Shown: positions 16,155 through 26,052, counted from the stretch's first letter. The stretch: 39,504 nt of DNA from an uncultured Bacteroidales bacterium (GCA_945829225.1 CALZTY010000020.1:1-39504), one strand, 5' to 3'. Numbers and translations are program-made. The notes: generated by a model not told the origin, from the sequence alone.

Positions 16155-17082
16155 TTTTCTCCATGGCGGGTATTCGCTTTAGATCATATAATTCAATCAA
16201 CTCGTGGGCGCTGCAGGGCGCGCCATCCGGGTTGATGCCCATCAGTCGACTGAGATGCCCAAGAAGTTCTCGGGCTGTGAATCGTTGTCTCAGCGTCTCC
16301 ATCGACATGGCGCTGTCGCGCTTGGCGAGGCGTTGCCCGGCTGTGTTGCAGAGTAGGGGAAGGTGGGTGTAATTTACCGGCTTCATACCTAATAAGTCGC
16401 GTAGATAATTCTGCTGTCCCACTGATAGCAACAGGTCGTTGCCACGCATCACCTCGTTGACTCCCATGGCATCATCGTCGACTACCACGGCGAGTTGGTA
16501 AGCCCAAGCACCGTCGGCACGTCGCAGGATGAAATCGCCACACTCGTGGGCGAGGTTGACTTGCTGCGGACCATAAAGACCATCTGTGAAGTGTATATCT
16601 TTGTCGGGGACGTAAATGCGCTCGGCGGCGGGGCTCGTCTGTGCGTGCCATGGCTGAGGTAGATGAGCCGGGCGGCAGGTCCCGGCATACACCACGCGCC
16701 CATCGCTGCGGTGAGGCGCCTGTGTGGCCATGATATCGGCGCGAGTGCATCGGCATGGATACACCAATCCGGTATCGTGCAGGCGCTCCAAGGCGCTGAG
16801 GTATATGTCGTGGCGATGACTTTGGGAGTAAGGACCGTGGTCGCCGCGGTCTTCGAGCCCGCCTTCATCAAAGTCAAGCCCGAGCCATTGCAGGTCGTCC
16901 TCGATAAGCTGAGCCCATTGACGGCGCGAGCGTTGCGGGTCGAGGTCCTCGATGCGAAGTATCCAGCGCCCGCCGCGCGCCCGCACCGATAGCCACGACG
17001 CCAATGCCGTGAAGACATTGCCGGCGTGCATACGCCCGGTAGGGGATGGCGCAAATCGTCCGATGACTGTGTTGCTGTCCAT
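16132..17082 (-). CDS. gluQ: Glutamyl-Q tRNA(Asp) synthetase
   Basis: The protein has 316 residues from the chosen start. It activates glutamate and attaches it to queuosine in the wobble position of tRNA-Asp. It has the class I signature RMHAGN (17-22) in place of HIGH, the IEDLDPQR stretch, the zinc ligands C110, C112, Y132 and C136 in the GluQ spacing, and a KRD (254-256) KMSKS-like loop. It lacks the anticodon-binding domain of full GluRS, as expected. An in-frame ATG 33 codons upstream exists, but the extra residues are hydrophobic and non-homologous and would lie across the promoter, so I start at 17082. Confidence 0.92.
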   Translation of the reverse strand: MDSNTVIGRFAPSPTGRMHAGNVFTALASWLSVRARGGRWILRIEDLDPQRSRRQWAQLIEDDLQWLGLDFDEGGLEDRGDHGPYSQSHRHDIYLSALERLHDTGLVYPCRCTRADIMATQAPHRSDGRVVYAGTCRPAHLPQPWHAQTSPAAERIYVPDKDIHFTDGLYGPQQVNLAHECGDFILRRADGAWAYQLAVVVDDDAMGVNEVMRGNDLLLSVGQQNYLRDLLGMKPVNYTHLPLLCNTAGQRLAKRDSAMSMETLRQRFTARELLGHLSRLMGINPDGAPCSAHELIELYDLKRIPAMEKITATFAE

Positions 17083-17090
17083 TTCGCCGA

Positions 17091-17098
17091 CAAAGTTA
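17091..17098 (-). promoter_or_regulatory. Promoter of gluQ
   Basis: On the minus strand TAACTTTG at 17091-17098 is a perfect -7 element, only 8 bases before the chosen gluQ ATG (17082). The transcript would have almost no leader. The -33 region is weak. The left end of the 38-bp repeat overlaps this element. Confidence 0.6.
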
Positions 17099-17132
17099 CA
17101 AATAAAAAATGTGTGAAAAAAGATGTGCAAAT
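17095..17132 (+). repeat. 38-bp direct repeat, copy 1 (upstream of the DUF1016 gene)
   Basis: This copy is identical over all 38 bases to 18307-18344, at a spacing of 1212 bases. It starts inside the gluQ -7 element and ends at the first base of the DUF1016 gene's -33 TTTG. The pair brackets the DUF1016 gene exactly. Confidence 0.95.
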
Positions 17133-17162
17133 TTGATACATGACAAATTAGTTGTAACTTTG
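17132..17162 (+). promoter_or_regulatory. Promoter of the DUF1016 nuclease gene
   Basis: TTTG at 17132-17135 and TAACTTTG at 17155-17162 are 19 bases apart. The start codon is 24 bases past the -7 element. Confidence 0.75.
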
Positions 17163-17186
17163 CAATAATTACAAACGACAATTATT

Positions 17187-18287
17187 ATGGTAGAAAACTC
17201 GGCACTATTAGACAATTCAGAATTTAAAAGATGGGTAAAAGGGCTGAAACAAAATATTCGTTCAGCCCAATTAAAAGCTGCCCAGAAAGTGAATTCGGAA
17301 TTGCTCCACTTGTATTGGACAATGGGATCTGAGATTTGTGCAAAGCAGAGGTTGTCTCATTGGGGCGATGGCTGGCTCAATGCATTAAGCAAGGAATTGA
17401 TGCGTGAATTTCCTGATATGAAAGGATTCTCATATAGAAATCTTCGATATATTAGGCAGGGGTATGAGTTTTATAATCAGAGGCTTTCATTTTGGCAACA
17501 GCCTGTTGCCAAATTATCGGATAATACCTCGCCGCAGGTAGTCTCACAATGTAGCGAAGATGTTTTCTTTTCTGTCCCTTGGGGGCACCACCTATACATA
17601 ATGTCTAAGTGTCCTGATGTTGATAAGGCTGTTTTTTATATTAACAAGACGGTTGAGAATGGTTGGAGTAGAGCTGTTTTGCTGAACTATCTTGATACCA
17701 ATCTCTATGAACGTCAAGGTAAATCTATAAACAATTTCAATAGATTGTTGTCAGATCCACAAAGTGATTTGGCACAACAAACATTGAAGGATCCATATAA
17801 TTTTGATTTTTTGACTCTTGACTCCGAGTATCGCGAGTGTGAGCTCGAGAAGGCCCTCACCAAGAATATTACTCAGTTCCTATTGGAATTAGGTACCGGA
17901 TTTGCCTTCGTTGGAAGTCAAGTTCCCTTAAATGTAGGTGAAGAGACGATATATCCTGATTTGTTGTTTTATCATATAGAGCTTCGTTGTTATGTCGTTG
18001 TGGAGCTTAAAGTGACCAAGTTTAAGGGAGAGCATTTGGGGCAATTGGGCGTCTATGTGAGCGCCGTTAATCATTTGAAGAAAAAACCGACTGATAATCC
18101 TACTGTCGGGCTACTTATTTGTAAGACCAAGGATAATGTGATGGCGCAATATGCACTTGAATCTACAAATCAACCTATCGGAATTTCTGAGTATCAATTG
18201 GCACATTTTATGCCTAATAATATGCAGAGCCAACTTCCATCTGTTCAGGAAATAGAAAGTGTGTTATCGGATACTGTTGAAGAATGA
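17187..18287 (+). CDS. DUF1016 (YhcG-type) PD-(D/E)XK nuclease-domain protein
   Basis: The protein has 366 residues. The N-terminal DUF1016_N region (about 10-170) has the typical LYWTMGSEI, GWLNALSKEL, GFSYRNLRYIRQ and VPWGHH segments. The C-terminal DUF1016 domain (about 200-355) carries the restriction-like nuclease core: E219, D258 in YPDLLFY, E273 and K275 in VVVELK, and Q286. The family is common in defence islands and near restriction-modification loci; a DNA-cleaving or defence role is inferred, not shown. Codon use is clearly more AT-rich than the ribosomal genes beside it, and the gene lies between two copies of a 38-bp repeat, so it looks acquired. No partner methylase or specificity gene is present. 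Confidence 0.9.
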   Translation: MVENSALLDNSEFKRWVKGLKQNIRSAQLKAAQKVNSELLHLYWTMGSEICAKQRLSHWGDGWLNALSKELMREFPDMKGFSYRNLRYIRQGYEFYNQRLSFWQQPVAKLSDNTSPQVVSQCSEDVFFSVPWGHHLYIMSKCPDVDKAVFYINKTVENGWSRAVLLNYLDTNLYERQGKSINNFNRLLSDPQSDLAQQTLKDPYNFDFLTLDSEYRECELEKALTKNITQFLLELGTGFAFVGSQVPLNVGEETIYPDLLFYHIELRCYVVVELKVTKFKGEHLGQLGVYVSAVNHLKKKPTDNPTVGLLICKTKDNVMAQYALESTNQPIGISEYQLAHFMPNNMQSQLPSVQEIESVLSDTVEE

Positions 18288-18306
18288 GGTAATAAGAGTG
18301 GGGGGG

Positions 18307-18344
18307 GTTACAAATAAAAAATGTGTGAAAAAAGATGTGCAAAT
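18307..18344 (+). repeat. 38-bp direct repeat, copy 2 (between the DUF1016 gene and rpsL)
   Basis: Perfect copy of 17095-17132. It is preceded by a run of eight G (18300-18307) and followed directly by the rpsL -33 element at 18346. Confidence 0.95.
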
Positions 18345-18345
18345 G

Positions 18346-18377
18346 TTTGGTTGTGAACAAAATAATTGCTAACTTTG
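18346..18377 (+). promoter_or_regulatory. Promoter of the str-S10-spc-alpha array
   Basis: TTTG (18346-18349) and TAACTTTG (18370-18377) are separated by 20 bases, a canonical pair followed by CACC. Transcription starting near 18384 leaves a leader of about 137 bases before rpsL. That leader opens with a small hairpin (GGGCG-CTTA-CGCTC region) and ends A-rich, and could be a regulatory target. Confidence 0.82.
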
Positions 18378-18521
18378 CACCGAAATAGAGGGCGCTTACG
18401 CTCCGTAGAGTTGTTAATCTGTTGAGGGTTAGCGACTTGAGTGGTGTGCGGTGCTCGATATTGAAGTGTAAATAAGATTAAGAGAGAAATATAAAAATTA
18501 AGTACAAAACAAAAAACTAAG

Positions 18522-18911
18522 ATGCCTACAATTCAGCAATTAGTAAGAAAAGGTCGCGTGGCATTGGTAGACAAATCGAAGTCGCCCGCGCTTGACTCAT
18601 GCCCGCAGCGTCGCGGTGTGTGTGTTCGCGTGTACACCACGACCCCCAAGAAGCCTAATTCGGCTATGCGTAAAGTCGCCCGTGTGCGCCTCACTAATGG
18701 TAAGGAGGTTAACTCCTATATTCCCGGTGAAGGTCACAACCTGCAGGAGCACAGCATCGTGCTGGTGCGCGGCGGCCGTGTAAAGGACCTCCCCGGTGTT
18801 CGTTACCACATCGTTCGTGGTACCCTCGATACATCAGGTGTTAAGGACCGCACACAACGTCGTAGCAAATACGGTGCCAAGCGACCCAAGGCCGGTGCAG
18901 CCAAGAAGTAA
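18522..18911 (+). CDS. rpsL: 30S ribosomal protein S12
   Basis: The 129 residues are full length. S12 lines the decoding centre of the small subunit. The streptomycin-relevant loop TPKKPNS (41-47) is the sensitive wild type (Lys at 43 and 44), and the second conserved stretch [14 protein letters not shown] is intact. It is the first gene of the array. It is followed by a 227-base spacer, starting with a 7-bp hairpin at 18913-18929, before rpsG. Confidence 0.98.
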   Translation: MPTIQQLVRKGRVALVDKSKSPALDSCPQRRGVCVRVYTTTPKKPNSAMRKVARVRLTNGKEVNSYIPGEGHNLQEHSIVLVRGGRVKDLPGVRYHIVRGTLDTSGVKDRTQRRSKYGAKRPKAGAAKK

Positions 18912-19138
18912 TCTATTATTGTATAATAGGTGAAGTAATCTGAAAGCACCACGAGATTTAATTATTTATTTTAAACTCGTTTTTGAATTCTTGAAAAGCT
19001 GCAACCACGGTTGAGTAAGCCCCGGCACACGACGACAGAGGTCGCCGTAACAACTCAAAGAAGTGCCGCCAAGACACAGGGCCGAAGAACGACGCAAGCA
19101 ACCAAGCAATCAAAAACACAAACAGGTAAAAACCAACA
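18912..19138 (+). promoter_or_regulatory. Long rpsL-rpsG spacer, putative S7 regulatory region
   Basis: These 227 bases hold no supported gene and no TAnnTTTG promoter. A perfect 7-bp hairpin with a 3-base loop sits at 18913-18929, right after the rpsL stop. A GC-richer half (about 19015-19100) could fold further. In E. coli S7 binds the rpsL-rpsG spacer to repress the str operon. The position matches; the structure has not been compared. Confidence 0.35.
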
Positions 19139-19615
19139 ATGAGAAAGGCAAAACCTAAGAAACGTGTGATCCTCCCCGATCCCGTATTCGGTGATGTGCG
19201 TGTGACCAAGTTTGTCAACCACCTCATGTATGATGGTAAGAAGAACACCGCATTCACCATCTTCTATGGAGCACTCGAAATTGTGAAATCCAAGCTCCCC
19301 AACGAGGAACAAACAGCCCTCGAAATCTGGAAGAAAGCCCTCGAAAACGTTACCCCGCAAGTAGAGGTTAAGTCGCGCCGTGTGGGTGGTGCTACATTCC
19401 AAGTCCCCACCGAAATTCGCGCAGACCGCAAAGAGTCTATATCTATGAAAAATCTGATCATCTACGCACGCAAGCGTGGCGGCAAGACTATGGCAGACAA
19501 GCTCGCAGCCGAGATCGTTGACGCATTCAACAACCAAGGCGGCGCCTTCAAGCGCAAAGAAGATATGCACAAGATGGCAGAGGCTAACCGCGCTTTCGCT
19601 CATTTCCGCTTCTAA
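19139..19615 (+). CDS. rpsG: 30S ribosomal protein S7
   Basis: The 158 residues match the short bacterial form ending AFAHFRF. S7 nucleates assembly of the 16S 3' domain and touches the E-site tRNA. The conserved [10 protein letters not shown] and GGATFQVP segments are present. It is the translational repressor of the str operon in E. coli, and here follows the longest spacer of the array. fusA begins 22 bases later. Confidence 0.98.
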   Translation: MRKAKPKKRVILPDPVFGDVRVTKFVNHLMYDGKKNTAFTIFYGALEIVKSKLPNEEQTALEIWKKALENVTPQVEVKSRRVGGATFQVPTEIRADRKESISMKNLIIYARKRGGKTMADKLAAEIVDAFNNQGGAFKRKEDMHKMAEANRAFAHFRF

Positions 19616-19637
19616 TTTTTCAAAGATATAAGCAACA

Positions 19638-21764
19638 ATGGCAAAATCAGACGAACTTCTTAAATACACTCGTAACATCGGCATCATGGCTCACATCGAT
19701 GCCGGCAAAACGACTACTTCAGAGCGTATCCTCTTCTACACCGGCTTGACTCACAAAATCGGTGAGGTACACGACGGTGCAGCCACTATGGACTGGATGG
19801 AGCAGGAGCAAGAACGTGGTATCACTATTACCTCGGCTGCTACTACCGCATTCTGGAAATATAACAACGAGAAATACAAAATCAACCTCATTGACACTCC
19901 GGGACACGTCGATTTCACTGTCGAGGTAGAGCGCTCTTTGCGCGTGCTCGACGGCGCTGTCGCTACTTTCTGTGCCGTAGGTGGCGTTGAACCTCAGTCC
20001 GAGACTGTATGGCGTCAAGCCGACAAGTACAATGTACCCCGTATCGGCTATGTCAACAAGATGGACCGCTCGGGTGCCAACTTCTTCGAGGTTGTTCGCC
20101 AGGTAAAGGAAGTGCTCGGCGCTAACCCTTGCCCCATTCAAATTCCTATCGGCGCTGAAGAAACCTTCAAGGGCGTCGTTGACCTCATCCGCATGAAGGC
20201 TATCTTCTGGCACGATGAGACTATGGGTGCTGACTATGAGGTTGAGGATATCCCCGCAAACCTCCTCGGCGAAGCCGAAGAATGGCGCGAAAAGATGCTC
20301 GAGAAAATCGCCGAATTCGACGACGAGCTCATGGAGAAATTCTTCGACGATCCCTCCTCAATCACCGAGGATGAGATCAAGCGCGCTGTCCGCACCGCTA
20401 CCTTGTCGATGAACATCGTGCCCATGATTCTCGGCTCTTCGTTCAAGAACAAAGGCGTACAGTGCTTGCTCGACGCAGTCTGCGCTTATCTGCCTTCTCC
20501 TACCGACGCAGGTGCCGTACACGGTCACGCTGTAGGCGACCCCGACGAGGAACTCACCCGCGAGCCCTCAAGCGACGCTCCTATGTGTGCCCTCGCATTC
20601 AAGATTGCTACCGACCCCTATGTAGGTCGTCTGTGCTTCTTCCGCGTTTACTCGGGTGATATCGAAGCCGGCTCTTACGTCCTCAACACCCGCTCGGGCA
20701 AGAAGGAACGTATCTCGCGCCTCTTCCAAATGCACTCCAACAAGCAGAACCCCAAGGAAGTCATCGGCTGCGGTGATATCGGCGCCGGCGTAGGCTTCAA
20801 GGATATCCGCACAGGTGATACCCTCTGCGCTGAAAATGCTCCTATCGTCCTCGAAGCTATGGACTTCCCCGATCCCGTTATCGGTATCGCTGTAGAGCCC
20901 AAGACCCAGAAGGACCTCGATAAGCTCGGCGTCGGCTTGCAGAAACTCGCCGAAGAGGACCCCACATTCCGCGTAGCTACCAACGAAGAGACCGGTCAAA
21001 CCGTTATCTCCGGTATGGGCGAGCTCCACTTGGATATCATTATCGACCGTCTCCGTCGCGAGTTCAAGGTTGAATGTAACCAAGGTCGTCCCCAAGTTAC
21101 CTACAAGGAAGCAATCACCAAGCCCGTTCAATTGCGCGAAGTATTCAAGAAGCAGACCGGTGGTCGCGGTAAGTTTGCCGATATCATCGTGCGCGTTGAA
21201 CCCATCGACGAAGGCTTCGAAGGCAACTTGCAATTCGTTGACGAGGTTAAGGGTGGTAACATTCCTAAGGAATTCATCCCCTCGATCCAGAAGGGCTTCC
21301 AGACCGCTATGAAGAATGGCGTGCTCGCCGGCTATCCCGTTGAGCAACTCAAGGTTACCGTAATCGATGGTTCTTTCCACCCCGTCGACTCCGACCAGCT
21401 CTCGTTCGAGCTCTGTGCCATCCAGGCATTCAAGAAAGCCTGCGAGCAAGCCGGCCCCGTGCTCCTCGAGCCTATCATGAAGATCGAAGTCGTTACCCCC
21501 GAGGAATCGATGGGCGACGTTATCTCCGACCTCAACAAGCGTCGTGGTCAAGTCGAAGGTATGGAAACCAGCCGCTCGGGTGCCCGTGTCGTTAAGGCTA
21601 AAGCTCCGCTCGCCGAGATGTTCGGCTATGTGACCGCCTTGCGTACCATCACCTCGGGTCGCGCTACCTCTACAATGTCGTTCTCGCACTACAGCGAGGT
21701 ATCCACTTCCATCGCTCGCAACGTCCTGACCGAGTGCCAGGGCCGTGTAGACCTGCTTAAGTAA
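19638..21764 (+). CDS. fusA: Elongation factor G
   Basis: The protein has 708 residues and is full length. This GTPase drives ribosomal translocation. G1 is AHIDAGKTT (18-26), the switch I region has [12 protein letters not shown]3 is DTPGH (86-90) and G4 is NKMD (140-143). Domains II-V follow, with the domain IV stretch [13 protein letters not shown]. No tuf gene follows; rpsJ starts 19 bases downstream, the usual Bacteroidetes arrangement. Confidence 0.98.
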   Translation: MAKSDELLKYTRNIGIMAHIDAGKTTTSERILFYTGLTHKIGEVHDGAATMDWMEQEQERGITITSAATTAFWKYNNEKYKINLIDTPGHVDFTVEVERSLRVLDGAVATFCAVGGVEPQSETVWRQADKYNVPRIGYVNKMDRSGANFFEVVRQVKEVLGANPCPIQIPIGAEETFKGVVDLIRMKAIFWHDETMGADYEVEDIPANLLGEAEEWREKMLEKIAEFDDELMEKFFDDPSSITEDEIKRAVRTATLSMNIVPMILGSSFKNKGVQCLLDAVCAYLPSPTDAGAVHGHAVGDPDEELTREPSSDAPMCALAFKIATDPYVGRLCFFRVYSGDIEAGSYVLNTRSGKKERISRLFQMHSNKQNPKEVIGCGDIGAGVGFKDIRTGDTLCAENAPIVLEAMDFPDPVIGIAVEPKTQKDLDKLGVGLQKLAEEDPTFRVATNEETGQTVISGMGELHLDIIIDRLRREFKVECNQGRPQVTYKEAITKPVQLREVFKKQTGGRGKFADIIVRVEPIDEGFEGNLQFVDEVKGGNIPKEFIPSIQKGFQTAMKNGVLAGYPVEQLKVTVIDGSFHPVDSDQLSFELCAIQAFKKACEQAGPVLLEPIMKIEVVTPEESMGDVISDLNKRRGQVEGMETSRSGARVVKAKAPLAEMFGYVTALRTITSGRATSTMSFSHYSEVSTSIARNVLTECQGRVDLLK

Positions 21765-21783
21765 ACAAAAAAAGAATCACAAT

Positions 21784-22089
21784 ATGAGCCAAAAAATTCG
21801 CATCAAACTGAAATCTTACGATCACAACTTGGTCGACAAGTCGGCTGAAAAGATCGTAAAGACCGTGAAGGCTACCGGCGCTATCATCTCGGGCCCCATT
21901 CCTCTGCCCACTCACAAGCGCATCTTCACTGTCAACCGCTCGACCTTCGTTAACAAGAAGGCTCGCGAGCAATTCCAACTCTCGTCGTTCAAGCGCCTCA
22001 TCGAGATCCACAACTCGACTGCCAAGACAATCGACTCCCTCATGAAGCTCGAATTGCCCAGCGGCGTGGAAGTAGAAATCAAGGTGTAA
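21784..22089 (+). CDS. rpsJ: 30S ribosomal protein S10 (NusE)
   Basis: The 101 residues are full length, with the conserved [14 protein letters not shown] start and [14 protein letters not shown] loop. It is a head protein of the 30S subunit and also, as NusE, links ribosomes or Nus factors to RNA polymerase. The gene follows fusA by only 19 bases, so the S10 operon has no leader of its own here and the E. coli L4-type leader control is absent at this place. Confidence 0.98.
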   Translation: MSQKIRIKLKSYDHNLVDKSAEKIVKTVKATGAIISGPIPLPTHKRIFTVNRSTFVNKKAREQFQLSSFKRLIEIHNSTAKTIDSLMKLELPSGVEVEIKV

Positions 22090-22136
22090 TAACACGTCAC
22101 ATCAGTTAACATCAACCCAAATTAAATAATAAAGAA

Positions 22137-22754
22137 ATGCCAGGATTAATTGGAAAGAAAATCGGAATGACATCCGTGTTCAGTGCCGACGGCAAGAACG
22201 TGCCGTGCACTGTTATCGAAGTAGGTCCTTGCGTCGTAACACAGGTAAAAACCGTCGCTACCGACGGCTATGAAGCACTCCAGCTGGGCTTCCAGGATGC
22301 TAAGGAAAAGCATACCACCAAGCCCCTCCAGGGTCACTTCGCCAAAGCAGGTGTTACCCCCAAGCGCCACTTGGCCGAGTTCAAAGGGTTTGGCGACAGC
22401 TACAAATTAGGCGACACTATCACAGTGGACCTGTTCTCTGAAGCCGACTTCGTCGACATCGTCGGCACCTCTAAGGGTAAAGGCTTCCAGGGCGTCGTTA
22501 AGCGCCACGGCTTCGGCGGTGTAGGTCAGACTACTCACGGCCAGCACAACCGCCTCCGCGCTCCCGGTTCGATCGGTGCCTGCTCCTATCCCGCTAAGGT
22601 GTTCAAGGGCATGCGCATGGCCGGTCAACTCGGCAACAAGCGTGTCACCGTGCAGAACCTCCAGGTAGTGAAGGTTATTGCCGAGCACAATGTGTTAATG
22701 ATCAAGGGTTCTATCCCCGGTAGTAAAGGTTCAATCGTCTTAATTGAGAAGTAA
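22137..22754 (+). CDS. rplC: 50S ribosomal protein L3
   Basis: The 205 residues start with the conserved [11 protein letters not shown]. The loop [18 protein letters not shown] reaches towards the peptidyl transferase centre, and its Gln (TTHGQHN) is the residue methylated by PrmB in other bacteria. L3 initiates 50S assembly. It is 47 bases after rpsJ and 1 base before rplD. Confidence 0.98.
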   Translation: MPGLIGKKIGMTSVFSADGKNVPCTVIEVGPCVVTQVKTVATDGYEALQLGFQDAKEKHTTKPLQGHFAKAGVTPKRHLAEFKGFGDSYKLGDTITVDLFSEADFVDIVGTSKGKGFQGVVKRHGFGGVGQTTHGQHNRLRAPGSIGACSYPAKVFKGMRMAGQLGNKRVTVQNLQVVKVIAEHNVLMIKGSIPGSKGSIVLIEK

Positions 22755-22755
22755 A

Positions 22756-23376
22756 ATGGAAGTCGCAATTTTAACTAAAGAAGGTAAGGACACCGGCCGC
22801 AAGGCTGTCCTCAACGACGAGGTGTTCGGCATCGAAGCCAACGAGCACGCCATCTATCTCGACGTTAAGCAATATCTCGCCAACCACCGTCAAGGTACCC
22901 ACAAGAGCAAAGAACGTAGCGAAGTCAGCGGCTCTACCCGCAAGCTCCACAAGCAAAAAGGCGGCGGCGGTAGCCGTATCGGCGACATCAACTCACCGGT
23001 CCTCATCGGTGGCGGTCGCGTCTTCGGTCCCCGTCCTCGCGACTATCGCTTCAAGCTCAACCGCAAGCTCAAGGAGCTGGCTCGTCGCTCGGCTCTCTCT
23101 GCTAAGGCTGCTGCCGGCGAGATTATCGTAGTGGAGAACTTTACTTTTGAGACACACAAGACTAAAGAATATATAAAATTTGCTAAAGATCTTAAAATCG
23201 ACGGCAAAAAGGTTCTCTTGGTTTTGTCATCTAAAGAAAACTCCGTATATTTGTCAGTCCGTAATGTGCCGAACGCAAAGCTCGCCTCTGCGTCCGACCT
23301 CAATACGTATGTAATTCTTAACAACAATGCTCTGGTGCTCACCGAGGGCAGTGTTGAACTTATTAATAAACTTTAA
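22756..23376 (+). CDS. rplD: 50S ribosomal protein L4
   Basis: The protein has 206 residues from the ATG at 22756. An in-frame ATG at 22744 would add MRSK inside rplC and is less likely. The extended loop with [12 protein letters not shown] and [13 protein letters not shown] lines the exit tunnel. From about 23130 to the end, codon use turns more AT-rich than in the first two thirds. L4 is the S10 operon repressor in E. coli. Confidence 0.97.
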   Translation: MEVAILTKEGKDTGRKAVLNDEVFGIEANEHAIYLDVKQYLANHRQGTHKSKERSEVSGSTRKLHKQKGGGGSRIGDINSPVLIGGGRVFGPRPRDYRFKLNRKLKELARRSALSAKAAAGEIIVVENFTFETHKTKEYIKFAKDLKIDGKKVLLVLSSKENSVYLSVRNVPNAKLASASDLNTYVILNNNALVLTEGSVELINKL

Positions 23377-23390
23377 TCACCACAGCGAAG

Positions 23391-23681
23391 ATGGAAATTT
23401 CAATCAAACCCATTCTCACCGAGAAGGCGACTAAGCTCACCGAGAAGCTTAATCGCTACACCTTTGCCGTTTCCCCCAAGGCCGACAAAGGTCAGATTAA
23501 GGCACTGGTTGAAGCGCTCTACGGCGTGAAGGTGCTTAAGGTGAACACCGCCGTCATGCGCGCTAAGAACAAGTCACGCTGGACCAAGAGCGGACTCCTC
23601 CGCGGTAAAACAGCCCAGTGGAAGAAAGCTTACGTCACTGTCGGCGAAGGTGAAACTATCGACTTTTATAGCAACATTTAA
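23391..23681 (+). CDS. rplW: 50S ribosomal protein L23
   Basis: The 96 residues are normal length. L23 sits at the tunnel exit and is the docking site for trigger factor and SRP. The start [12 protein letters not shown] and the positively charged [15 protein letters not shown] loop are typical. It lies 14 bases after rplD and 5 bases before rplB. Confidence 0.97.
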   Translation: MEISIKPILTEKATKLTEKLNRYTFAVSPKADKGQIKALVEALYGVKVLKVNTAVMRAKNKSRWTKSGLLRGKTAQWKKAYVTVGEGETIDFYSNI

Positions 23682-23686
23682 TAACA

Positions 23687-24553
23687 ATGGCAGTAAAGAA
23701 ATTTAAGCCCACTACCCCAGGGCAACGTCACAAGATTATTGGTGTATTCAAGCGCACCGAAGCCGTGAAAGTCGACGGCAAGACCCAAGTGCGCACCTCC
23801 ACTGCTAATGCACCAGAAAAGACTCTTACCTGCGGAAAACGCACCAGCGGCGGTCGCAACGCCGAGGGTCACCTCACCACTCGCTACCTTGGCGGTGGTC
23901 ACAAGCGCAAATTCCGCTTCATCGACTTTAAGAGAACCAAGGATGGCATTCCCGCCACTGTCAAGACCATCGAGTACGACCCCAACCGCTCGGCTCGCAT
24001 TGCCTTGCTCTACTATGTAGACGGCGAGAAAGCTTACATCATTGCACCCAACGGTCTCGAAGTAGGTCAAACTGTCCTCAGTGGACCCGATGCCGCTCCC
24101 GAAGTCGGCAACGCTCTCCCCCTGAGCAAGATCCCCGTCGGTACCGTAATCCACAACATCGAGCTCCGTCCCGGTCAAGGCGCCTTCATGGCTCGCGCTG
24201 CCGGTACTTTCGCTCAACTCATCTCCCGTGAGGGCGATTACGCGATTATCAAATTACCTTCAGGCGAAACTCGCAAAGTGCTCGCCGCTTGCAAGGCAAC
24301 CGTCGGCGTTGTCGGCAATAGCGAACACTCCTTGGAAAGCTCCGGCAAGGCTGGCCGCTCTCGTTGGCTCAACCGTCGCCCCCGCAACCGCGGTGTCGTT
24401 ATGAACCCTGTCGATCACCCCATGGGTGGTGGCGAAGGTCGCGCTTCAGGTGGTCATCCCCGCTCGCGCAAGGGCCTTTATGCTAAGGGCTTGAAGACTC
24501 GCGCTCCCAAGAAGCTCTCGTCGAAGTATATCATCGAAAGACGTAAAAAGTAA
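23687..24553 (+). CDS. rplB: 50S ribosomal protein L2, with N-terminal insertion
   Basis: The protein has 288 residues. L2 binds 23S rRNA domain IV and is needed for subunit joining and peptidyl transfer. The core (SGGRN, the YLGGGHKRK stretch, [36 protein letters not shown]) is intact, including the conserved His of NPVDHPMGG. Most L2 proteins have about 274 residues; the extra 14 or so fall around residues 25-45 ([19 protein letters not shown]), where Bacteroides relatives, from memory, run straight to the PEK stretch. rpsS is 19 bases downstream. Confidence 0.97.
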   Translation: MAVKKFKPTTPGQRHKIIGVFKRTEAVKVDGKTQVRTSTANAPEKTLTCGKRTSGGRNAEGHLTTRYLGGGHKRKFRFIDFKRTKDGIPATVKTIEYDPNRSARIALLYYVDGEKAYIIAPNGLEVGQTVLSGPDAAPEVGNALPLSKIPVGTVIHNIELRPGQGAFMARAAGTFAQLISREGDYAIIKLPSGETRKVLAACKATVGVVGNSEHSLESSGKAGRSRWLNRRPRNRGVVMNPVDHPMGGGEGRASGGHPRSRKGLYAKGLKTRAPKKLSSKYIIERRKK

Positions 24554-24572
24554 TCTGATAAATTAAGTAATT

Positions 24573-24842
24573 ATGAGTCGTTCATTAAAAAAAGGACCCT
24601 TTATCAGCGTCAAACTCGAGAAGAAGGTCGAGGCGATGAATGAATCCGGCAAGAGCAGCGTTATCAAAACCTGGAGCCGCGCTTCTATGATCGCCCCCGA
24701 ATTTGTCGGCCACACTTTCGCAGTTCACAACGGTAACAAGTTTATTCCCGTATACGTCACCGAAAATATGGTGGGACACAAGCTGGGTGAATTCGCACCC
24801 ACTCGCACCTTCCGTGGCCATGCCGGCAATAAGAAAAAATAA
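24573..24842 (+). CDS. rpsS: 30S ribosomal protein S19
   Basis: The 89 residues are standard ([49 protein letters not shown]). S19 is in the 30S head and contacts the A-site tRNA and the 50S bridge B1a. rplV follows after 41 bases of A-rich spacer. Confidence 0.98.
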   Translation: MSRSLKKGPFISVKLEKKVEAMNESGKSSVIKTWSRASMIAPEFVGHTFAVHNGNKFIPVYVTENMVGHKLGEFAPTRTFRGHAGNKKK

Positions 24843-24883
24843 TTAGGGCCCGTTATTACAAATTCGATTAAAAAGAAAAAACA

Positions 24884-25291
24884 ATGGGTGTAAGAAAAAG
24901 AAAATCAGCCGAAGAGCGCCACGAGGCTCTCAAGAACGTTGCTTTCGCTAAGCTTAACAACGTCCCCACCTCGCCCCGCAAAATGCGCTTGGTTGCCGAT
25001 ATGGTGCGTGGCAAGGAAGTGTTCCGTGCCCTCGGCATCCTCAAATTCTCTAATAAAGAGGCAGCCGCTCGCGTGCGTAAGCTCCTGCTGAGCGCTGTCG
25101 CCAACTGGGAAGCTAAGAACGAAACCAAAGCAGAGAACGACACTCTCTACATCAAGACTATCTATGTAGGTTGTGCCACCACTCTCAAGCGTCTCCGCCC
25201 CGCTCCCCAGGGCCGTGGCTACCGCATCCGCAAGCGCAGCAACCACGTCACCATTATTCTTGATACAATTGATAACGCTAAAGAGGCATAA
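24884..25291 (+). CDS. rplV: 50S ribosomal protein L22
   Basis: The protein has 135 residues. The globular start holds [18 protein letters not shown]. The beta-hairpin near the C-terminus ([19 protein letters not shown]) lines the exit tunnel near the macrolide site, and no insertion or duplication of the kind linked to resistance is seen. A short charged extension ([16 protein letters not shown]) precedes the core. rpsC starts 3 bases later. Confidence 0.97.
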   Translation: MGVRKRKSAEERHEALKNVAFAKLNNVPTSPRKMRLVADMVRGKEVFRALGILKFSNKEAAARVRKLLLSAVANWEAKNETKAENDTLYIKTIYVGCATTLKRLRPAPQGRGYRIRKRSNHVTIILDTIDNAKEA

Positions 25292-25294
25292 AAC

Positions 25295-26029
25295 ATGGGT
25301 CAGAAAGTCAATCCTATCAGCAATCGCTTAGGCGTAATCCGTGGCTGGGACTCCAACTGGTCTGAAAAAGGCAAATACCCCGCCAATATCCTCGAAGATT
25401 ACAAACTCCGCGAATATCTCAACGTCCGCCTCGCCAAGTGTAGCGTCTCGCGCGTTGTCATCGAGCGTACCCTCAAGTTGATCACTATCACCGTCTGCAC
25501 CTCGCGCCCCGGTCTCATCATCGGCAAGGGCGGTCAAGACGTCGAAGCCCTCAAGAAGGAGCTCGCCAAGATCACCGACAAGGACGTTCAAATTAATGTA
25601 TATGAAATCAAGCGCCCCGAGCTCGACGCCGAAATCGTTGCCGCTACCATCGCTCGCCAGATCGAGGGCAAAGTAGCTTATCGTCGCGCTGTCAAGATGG
25701 CTGTCGCTTCGACTATGCGCGCCGGTGCCGAGGGCATCAAAGTGCAAGTCGCAGGCCGCCTCAACGGCGCCGAAATGGCTCGCAGCGAGATGTTCAAGGA
25801 AGGTCGTACTCCCCTCCACACTCTCCGCGCCGACATCGACTACTCCCTCGTTGAAGCTCACACCAAGGTGGGCGTCATCGGCGTGAAAGTCTGGATCTGC
25901 CGCGGCGAAGTGTATGGCAAGCGCGACCTCGCTCCCCAATTCACTTCAGCACAAAAAGAAGGCCGCCCCGCTGCTGCCAACGGCAACTCTCGTCGCGGTG
26001 GCTTCCGTCGTGCCAAAAACAATCGTTAA
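25295..26029 (+). CDS. rpsC: 30S ribosomal protein S3
   Basis: The protein has 244 residues. S3 forms part of the mRNA entry channel and helicase. The KH domain motif [14 protein letters not shown] is present, followed by the C-terminal domain with [19 protein letters not shown]. The tail is short and basic ([14 protein letters not shown]). rplP follows after 23 bases. Confidence 0.98.
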   Translation: MGQKVNPISNRLGVIRGWDSNWSEKGKYPANILEDYKLREYLNVRLAKCSVSRVVIERTLKLITITVCTSRPGLIIGKGGQDVEALKKELAKITDKDVQINVYEIKRPELDAEIVAATIARQIEGKVAYRRAVKMAVASTMRAGAEGIKVQVAGRLNGAEMARSEMFKEGRTPLHTLRADIDYSLVEAHTKVGVIGVKVWICRGEVYGKRDLAPQFTSAQKEGRPAAANGNSRRGGFRRAKNNR

Positions 26030-26052
26030 ACCAAAAAGCCGATTAAAGGACT

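Noticed and set aside
17083-17181. Longer gluQ start 33 codons upstream
   Set aside because: The extension is hydrophobic, unrelated to the family, and covers the gluQ promoter and the 38-bp repeat.
20568-21689. A 373-codon minus-strand frame opposite fusA
   Set aside because: Same cause: strong codon bias in EF-G leaves the opposite frame free of stops. No promoter or recognisable domain.
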